NCBI GenBank assembly: GCA_030668545.1
Contig: DAOUTT010000008.1
Location: 1 to 17,042 of the forward strand
Length of the DNA stretch: 17,042 bases
Direction: 5' to 3'
Source of the DNA: Anaerolineales bacterium
GTDB lineage: Bacteria; Chloroflexota; Anaerolineae; Anaerolineales; E44-bin32
Part shown: positions 13,343 to 17,042 of the stretch, piece by piece
Layout: every line of letters starts with the position of its first letter
Position numbering within the stretch: position 1 is the first letter of the stretch
Notes under the pieces: generated by a model
Seen by the model: only the letters and a program-made list of their open reading frames with translations
The model's database searches: none
Told to the model about the DNA's origin: nothing
Position numbers and translations under genes: made by a program

Positions 13343-14161
13343 CGATCGCTGAGATTTCAGGTGGTTTTCCAACTCAGATAAATCCACGCGAGATGTTGTA
13401 TCGAGGCTTATTGGGGTTACGGATACTATGCAATCAATGCGCAGCGCATAGACGTCTGAATCCAGCTCTATTTTATCCCTATCCAAATTAATCTCGAACT
13501 TGATATTGGCCGGATCTTCGAGCTGCATCCTTGGTGACACAACCGGGACATAATATTTCTGGCGTGAGAGTCTTGTCATGCGCCATTCAGTTGTCTCCGA
13601 CGCATCAGATGGGATATCCACTTTTAACACATCAACGTCCGTCATGGGTTTCATACCTATGAGAACCCTGGCGAAATATGCTGTGAAATACTTTGCGACG
13701 CGGAAGTCGATTGTGTCCGAATGTGATAAGTAATACTCCGCAGGCATCTCAAGTGATACTGCGAGCGCAGGCACACCAAAGGATGCCCCTTCGAGCGCTG
13801 CTCCTACCGTCCCGGAGACGGTGATGCCGGTCGTGAGATTTTCGCCGTAGTTAATTCCTGCGACCACAAGATCCGGTCGCCGCGGCATCAATTCCAGGAT
13901 GCCGTGCTGCACGGCTTGCGCAGGCGAACCGCCAACGGCATAGACTTTCCAATTCTTCCCCCTCACATTAACCCGTTCTTCAAGTAATTTACCATCCGAG
14001 GTGACAGGCATGCTGCGCCCCGCACCCGATGACTGCTCCCGAGGAGCTGCAACAGTGACGAAACCGATCTCTGAAAGTGCCTCAGCGGCCGCCCACAAAG
14101 CGGGGGACCGGATTCCATCGTCATTGGTTAGCAGGATTAGGGGACGGTCGTTATCTGTCAT
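13334..14161 (-). CDS. surE: 5'/3'-nucleotidase SurE
   Basis: SurE is a metal-dependent cytosolic phosphatase that dephosphorylates nucleoside 5'- and 3'-monophosphates. The 275-residue product is slightly longer than usual. The active site is intact: LLTNDDGI with Asp14 and Asp15, the APREQSSGAGRS loop with Ser44/Ser45, GINYGENL with Asn104, and SGTVGAALEG. The start is either the ATG at 14161 or a GTG immediately before it (14164). A promoter with near-consensus -35 and extended -10 places the transcription start at about 14164, on that GTG, and no Shine-Dalgarno exists, so the mRNA is probably leaderless. It lies 74 bases after the HD hydrolase gene on the same strand and may be transcribed both from its own promoter and by read-through. 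Confidence 0.93.
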   Translation of the reverse strand: MTDNDRPLILLTNDDGIRSPALWAAAEALSEIGFVTVAAPREQSSGAGRSMPVTSDGKLLEERVNVRGKNWKVYAVGGSPAQAVQHGILELMPRRPDLVVAGINYGENLTTGITVSGTVGAALEGASFGVPALAVSLEMPAEYYLSHSDTIDFRVAKYFTAYFARVLIGMKPMTDVDVLKVDIPSDASETTEWRMTRLSRQKYYVPVVSPRMQLEDPANIKFEINLDRDKIELDSDVYALRIDCIVSVTPISLDTTSRVDLSELENHLKSQRSQG

Positions 14162-14171
14162 CACGGCGCGG

Positions 14172-14200
14172 ATAATAACAGGTGAATGTTAGCAGGTCAA
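14172..14200 (-). promoter_or_regulatory. Promoter of surE
   Basis: On the minus strand TTGACC (14195-14200; 5 of 6) is followed after exactly 17 bases by TATTAT (14172-14177; 5 of 6) with an extended TGT. The -10 box ends seven bases before the GTG at 14164 and ten before the ATG at 14161. This is the best-matching promoter in the window apart from that of the SHOCT-like operon. Confidence 0.7.
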
Positions 14201-14235
14201 TTCGCGGCATCATACCTAGATGGATTACGAACAAA

Positions 14236-14871
14236 TCAACTCACCACACGTGCCTCGACGGCCATCTGGTTAAAAAATGCCGTCAGCACAGCATGCCGTT
14301 CTTCGGCTAAGCGCCGGGCCGGTTCGGTGTGAAGCTGGCCCTTAACCTTACATAATTTGAAGAGGTACTCATGATAAGCGCTGTGAGCCTCACCATCCTC
14401 GGTCTCACCGGTTCGCAGAAAATGCTCCGATGGCTCAGCGAAGAATGGCTGCCCGGCCTGTAAGGCATAGCCGAGCGTACGCGCTGCTCCGAAAGCCCCC
14501 ATTACATCCAGCTTATCAGCGTCGAATAAGATCTTCGCCTCCAGGGTCTCTGGCGGTTCGTTGCCGCGGAAACGGTGAGCGCGTATACAATGCTGGACGG
14601 CATCTATTCGTGTCTGTTCCCAGCCCTCTTTTCTTAAAACCTCGCCTGCAAAAAGCGCCGACATCTGCTCATGAGATTGGCGATCCGCACCCTCGCCAGG
14701 GTGCGCTCCAGAGGCATCGTGAAGAAGGGCAGCTGCCTGCAGCACTTCAAGGTCAGCATCCAGCTCATCACCCATCCTTTCTGCCAGAGCCAGAACTCTC
14801 AGGATGTGGCCTAACCCATGGACCGGGTCGTTGGCGTCATACCAATCTCTAGCCTGGTCGATTGTCGGCAT
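14236..14871 (-). CDS. HD-domain metal-dependent phosphohydrolase
   Basis: A 211-residue HD-superfamily protein. Metal-binding residues are visible: VHGLGH (His18, His22), LLHDAS (His51, Asp52) and the distal LFDADKLD (Asp117/Asp119), as in YedJ-like HD hydrolases. The substrate is probably a phosphate ester or nucleotide, but it cannot be identified from sequence. The ATG at 14871 has AAGGAG six bases upstream. It follows the ABC ATPase gene by 29 bases on the same strand, so it is likely cotranscribed with the importer, and it precedes surE. Neighbouring SurE, also a phosphatase, gives a loose nucleotide-salvage theme that is inference only. Confidence 0.85.
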   Translation of the reverse strand: MPTIDQARDWYDANDPVHGLGHILRVLALAERMGDELDADLEVLQAAALLHDASGAHPGEGADRQSHEQMSALFAGEVLRKEGWEQTRIDAVQHCIRAHRFRGNEPPETLEAKILFDADKLDVMGAFGAARTLGYALQAGQPFFAEPSEHFLRTGETEDGEAHSAYHEYLFKLCKVKGQLHTEPARRLAEERHAVLTAFFNQMAVEARVVS

Positions 14872-14900
14872 TTTCGGCTCCTTGATACGAAAGCATTAAA

Positions 14901-15677
14901 TTAACCGGACAGAACGAGTGGTTTGCCATCCAACGGGTGGGGGATCACGTGAATACGGACCCCATACACCTCTGCCAGTTCATCGGGAGTTAGGATTTCG
15001 GCTGGGACACCAATTCTACGCACCCGACCATTCGATAGCAACACCACTCGATCCGCGAAGCGCGCTACAAGATTCAGGTCATGGAGCGTGATCATTACCG
15101 CCAGGTTATCGACGAACGCCAGATCACGCACGAGTTTGAGTAAATTATCCTGGTGTCTCAAGTCAAGATGTGCTGTGGGCTCATCTAACAACATTACGGG
15201 TGTCGACTGCGCCAGCGCCCGGGCGATGAGAACCCTCTGCTGTTCACCGCCGGACAACTCACCGATGGGACGAGCGGCGAGGTCGATCGTCTCGGTACGT
15301 TCCATTGCCTCCAGCGCGATCTGACGATCGCGATCACTCTCTTGCTCCAGCCAGCCGAGATAGGGTGTGCGACCCATCAGAACAACATCTAAGGCGCAGA
15401 ATGCGGGTGGGAGATTCACAGCCTGTGAAACGACCGAGACCATACGGGCCCGCCGGTCTGGCCTGAGTTCTCTCAGGTTTTGGTCCCCGATCATGACCTC
15501 ACCGTTCATTAACGGCAGGCTCCCACATGCACCCTTTACCAATGTCGATTTACCAACCCCATTGGGTCCCACAATGGCAAGTATTTCGCCCGGCTGCACC
15601 GAGATGTTTACATCCTGTAGGACAGGGTCCATTCCGTAACCCAGGGTTGCTCGTTCGATGCGCAGTTCGTTTCTCAC
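14901..15677 (-). CDS. ABC importer ATP-binding protein, FecE/BtuD family
   Basis: A 258-residue ATPase for a cobalamin/Fe-siderophore-class importer; it powers uptake with the adjoining permease at the inner face of the membrane. All motifs are intact: Walker A GPNGVGKST (37-45), Q-loop with Gln85, signature LSGGEQQ (141-147), Walker B VMLLDE (161-166) and H-loop His199 in TLHDLN. I chose the GTG at 15677 because it overlaps the permease stop as GTGA and follows GGAGGGGGCGG; an in-frame TTG at 15716 lies inside the permease gene without a Shine-Dalgarno. The substrate could be vitamin B12, haem or a siderophore; the sequence does not decide. Confidence 0.9.
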   Translation of the reverse strand: MRNELRIERATLGYGMDPVLQDVNISVQPGEILAIVGPNGVGKSTLVKGACGSLPLMNGEVMIGDQNLRELRPDRRARMVSVVSQAVNLPPAFCALDVVLMGRTPYLGWLEQESDRDRQIALEAMERTETIDLAARPIGELSGGEQQRVLIARALAQSTPVMLLDEPTAHLDLRHQDNLLKLVRDLAFVDNLAVMITLHDLNLVARFADRVVLLSNGRVRRIGVPAEILTPDELAEVYGVRIHVIPHPLDGKPLVLSG

Positions 15678-16753
15678 CAGATCCGCCCCCTCCCTTTTGT
15701 TCGGTACAGAAGCCAAAGGAAAAATGGCGCCCCGACCACGGCAGTGATAACCCCCACCGGCAACTCTCGAGGGGCAAGTATCACCCTCGCCACAACATCA
15801 GCCGCCAATAAGAAACTACCACCTACCAAGATTGCGAGCGGGAGTGTACGCCGATAATCCGGCCCCCAGAGCAGGCGCACTACGTGCGGCACGATCAGCC
15901 CCACAAACGCAATAATGCCCGAGAAAGCCACCGCTGTCGCCGCGACCAAAGATGCCGCCACTACGATAATCAGCTTGGAGCGTTCGACATCCAAGCCCAT
16001 TTGGCGCGCCTGTTCATCGCCAAATTGAAGTACGTTAAGCTGTCGTCCGAGGAGCGCTAGTACGGTCAATCCGATGAGAAGGTAAGGCAAAGATGCCAAA
16101 ACGGGCTCCCAACCGCCCAATGCAAATCCGCCAACCATCCAATTCACGGCTCGATGAAGTTCATCGGTTGAAAGCAGCATGATTAAGCTCGTCATCGCCG
16201 TTGCGAAGGAGCTGACCGCTACTCCAGCGAGGATCAAGGTGGTCACCGGCGTGGATCGGCCCACGCGGGCGATGGCGTAGACAATGGCAACTGTGATCAG
16301 CGCGGCGATGAAAGCAGCAAGCGGAACCGTCGCCATCCCTAACAGGCTGACCGGCCAGTTTGCAGCCATGGCTAACACCGCCCCAAGACCCGCTCCGGAG
16401 GCCACACCAATGATATAAGGATCGGCCAGTGGATTCCGGAATAACCCTTGATATGCAGCTCCACTTCCGCCAAGAGCCATGCCAGCCAATGCCATCAAGG
16501 CTGTGTTCGGTAAGCGGATCTGGTACACGATCGTCGCAAACGTTCGCGACCAGTCCGCCTCCAGTTGTAGTCCGGGTAACAGATCAAGCAGCATCCGCCC
16601 GAGATCCGGCAATGGGATCGAGATCGGCCCAACCGCCACACTTACGAATAGCATAACGATCAATGCCGATCCCGACCATATCCAAGGCAAAAAACGCCTA
16701 ACGCCCTGCGATTTCACTGATTCCGGTAATGCGTTCGCTCTCGAGTCTCCCAT
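15674..16753 (-). CDS. FecCD/BtuC-family ABC importer permease
   Basis: A 359-residue polytopic membrane protein with about nine or ten hydrophobic segments, the usual size of BtuC/FecC/FecD. Family signatures are clear: GMALGGSGAAYQGLFRNPLA followed by DPYIIGVASGAGLGA, and the ATPase-contact loop near GIIAFVGLIVPHVVRLLWG and DYRRTLP. One gene encodes the membrane part, so the channel should be a homodimer as in BtuCD. The ATG at 16753 is only two bases after the stop of the binding-protein gene, and its end overlaps the ATPase gene by four bases, so the three genes form one operon. Substrate unknown: cobalamin, haem or siderophore. Confidence 0.93.
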   Translation of the reverse strand: MGDSRANALPESVKSQGVRRFLPWIWSGSALIVMLFVSVAVGPISIPLPDLGRMLLDLLPGLQLEADWSRTFATIVYQIRLPNTALMALAGMALGGSGAAYQGLFRNPLADPYIIGVASGAGLGAVLAMAANWPVSLLGMATVPLAAFIAALITVAIVYAIARVGRSTPVTTLILAGVAVSSFATAMTSLIMLLSTDELHRAVNWMVGGFALGGWEPVLASLPYLLIGLTVLALLGRQLNVLQFGDEQARQMGLDVERSKLIIVVAASLVAATAVAFSGIIAFVGLIVPHVVRLLWGPDYRRTLPLAILVGGSFLLAADVVARVILAPRELPVGVITAVVGAPFFLWLLYRTKGRGRIW

Positions 16754-16755
16754 GT

Positions 16756-17042
16756 TTATTCAAAGAGCTCCGGGTGAATCATTAGCGCCATTTCTTCAAG
16801 TGCTTCCACCAGCCGCGGTCCGGGGCGATCGACCCAATTCGTGTCGATTCCATAGACACGCCCATCAACGACAGCAGCGATCTCCCCCCAACCTGAACGA
16901 TCCGAATAGGATTCTACCGTCGTCGGAACCCATGCTCCTTCACCGAAGATGACGACCTGGGGATCGCGGGTGACGATCTCCTCCAAACTCATTTGTCCCC
17001 ATCCGGCGATGTCGACGGCGATGTTCTCACCACCGACGAGTC
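16756..17042 (-). CDS. ABC importer substrate-binding protein, BtuF/FhuD class (5' part beyond window)
   Basis: Only the C-terminal part (about 95 codons) is in the window; the frame stays open to the right-hand edge, so this is a partial gene and not a 78-residue protein starting at 16992. The visible sequence (GGENIAVDIAGWGQMSLEEI, then TRDPQVVIFGEG and a DTNWVDRPGPRLVEALEEMA end) is typical of the second lobe of cluster A-II binding proteins for cobalamin or ferric chelates. It should be exported, but its signal peptide lies outside. It precedes the permease by two bases and completes the importer. A cobalamin riboswitch, if present, would lie beyond the window. Confidence 0.88.
   Translation of the reverse strand, partial: LVGGENIAVDIAGWGQMSLEEIVTRDPQVVIFGEGAWVPTTVESYSDRSGWGEIAAVVDGRVYGIDTNWVDRPGPRLVEALEEMALMIHPELFE

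Noticed and set aside
16756..16992. Complete 78-residue gene starting at ATG 16992
   Set aside because: The frame continues open to the window edge with typical binding-protein sequence, so the ATG is internal.
1..17042. CRISPR array, insertion sequence, prophage or integrase
   Set aside because: No regularly spaced direct repeats, transposase motifs or phage genes were found on either strand.

Overview
The window (about 17 kb) looks like chromosomal DNA of a free-living bacterium, most probably a member of the Chloroflexota (Anaerolineae-like). This rests on gene content only: DUF2089 and SHOCT-like proteins, a large cytosolic multi-GAF histidine kinase, and small promoter-proximal proteins. 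No rRNA or other taxonomic marker is present. Base composition is moderate, coding density is high, and I see no transposase, phage gene, CRISPR array or complete tRNA.

Layout, left to right. (1) Positions 127-6558, minus strand, transcribed leftwards: threonine synthase-like PLP enzyme, three-GAF/PAS histidine kinase, a metallo-beta-lactamase-fold protein that has lost most metal ligands, a Zn-type asparaginase, and the 16S rRNA methyltransferase RsmG. Spacings are short or overlapping, so this is probably one operon. (2) Positions 6989-10772, minus strand: a six-gene operon with a near-consensus promoter (10824-10851) and an intrinsic terminator (6814-6845). It encodes a small unknown protein, a zinc-ribbon/HTH DUF2089 protein, a GGD-repeat beta-helix-like protein (DUF4097), a GNAT acetyltransferase and two paralogous SHOCT-like proteins, one membrane-anchored. 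Four of the six share the same roughly 28-residue helical motif. This is the most interesting system in the window. (3) Positions 11105-13052, plus strand: a 23S rRNA m5U methyltransferase (RlmD/RumA type with an Fe-S cluster motif) and a single-domain response regulator with a coiled-coil tail. (4) Positions 13053-13333: a hairpin-rich convergent intergenic region. (5) Positions 13334-17042, minus strand: SurE nucleotidase with its own promoter, and upstream of it an ABC importer of the cobalamin/siderophore type (binding protein, cut by the window edge, then permease and ATPase) followed by an HD-domain hydrolase.

Housekeeping RNA modification (RsmG, RlmD), amino-acid metabolism, nutrient import and signalling sit side by side. 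The operon in (2) resembles, in domain content only, the LiaX/YvlB envelope-stress proteins of Bacillota. A second theme is initiation: genes inside operons carry good Shine-Dalgarno sequences, whereas three genes that follow a visible -10 box (threonine synthase, response regulator, surE) have that box only 7-10 bases before the start codon and no Shine-Dalgarno, which suggests leaderless mRNAs.
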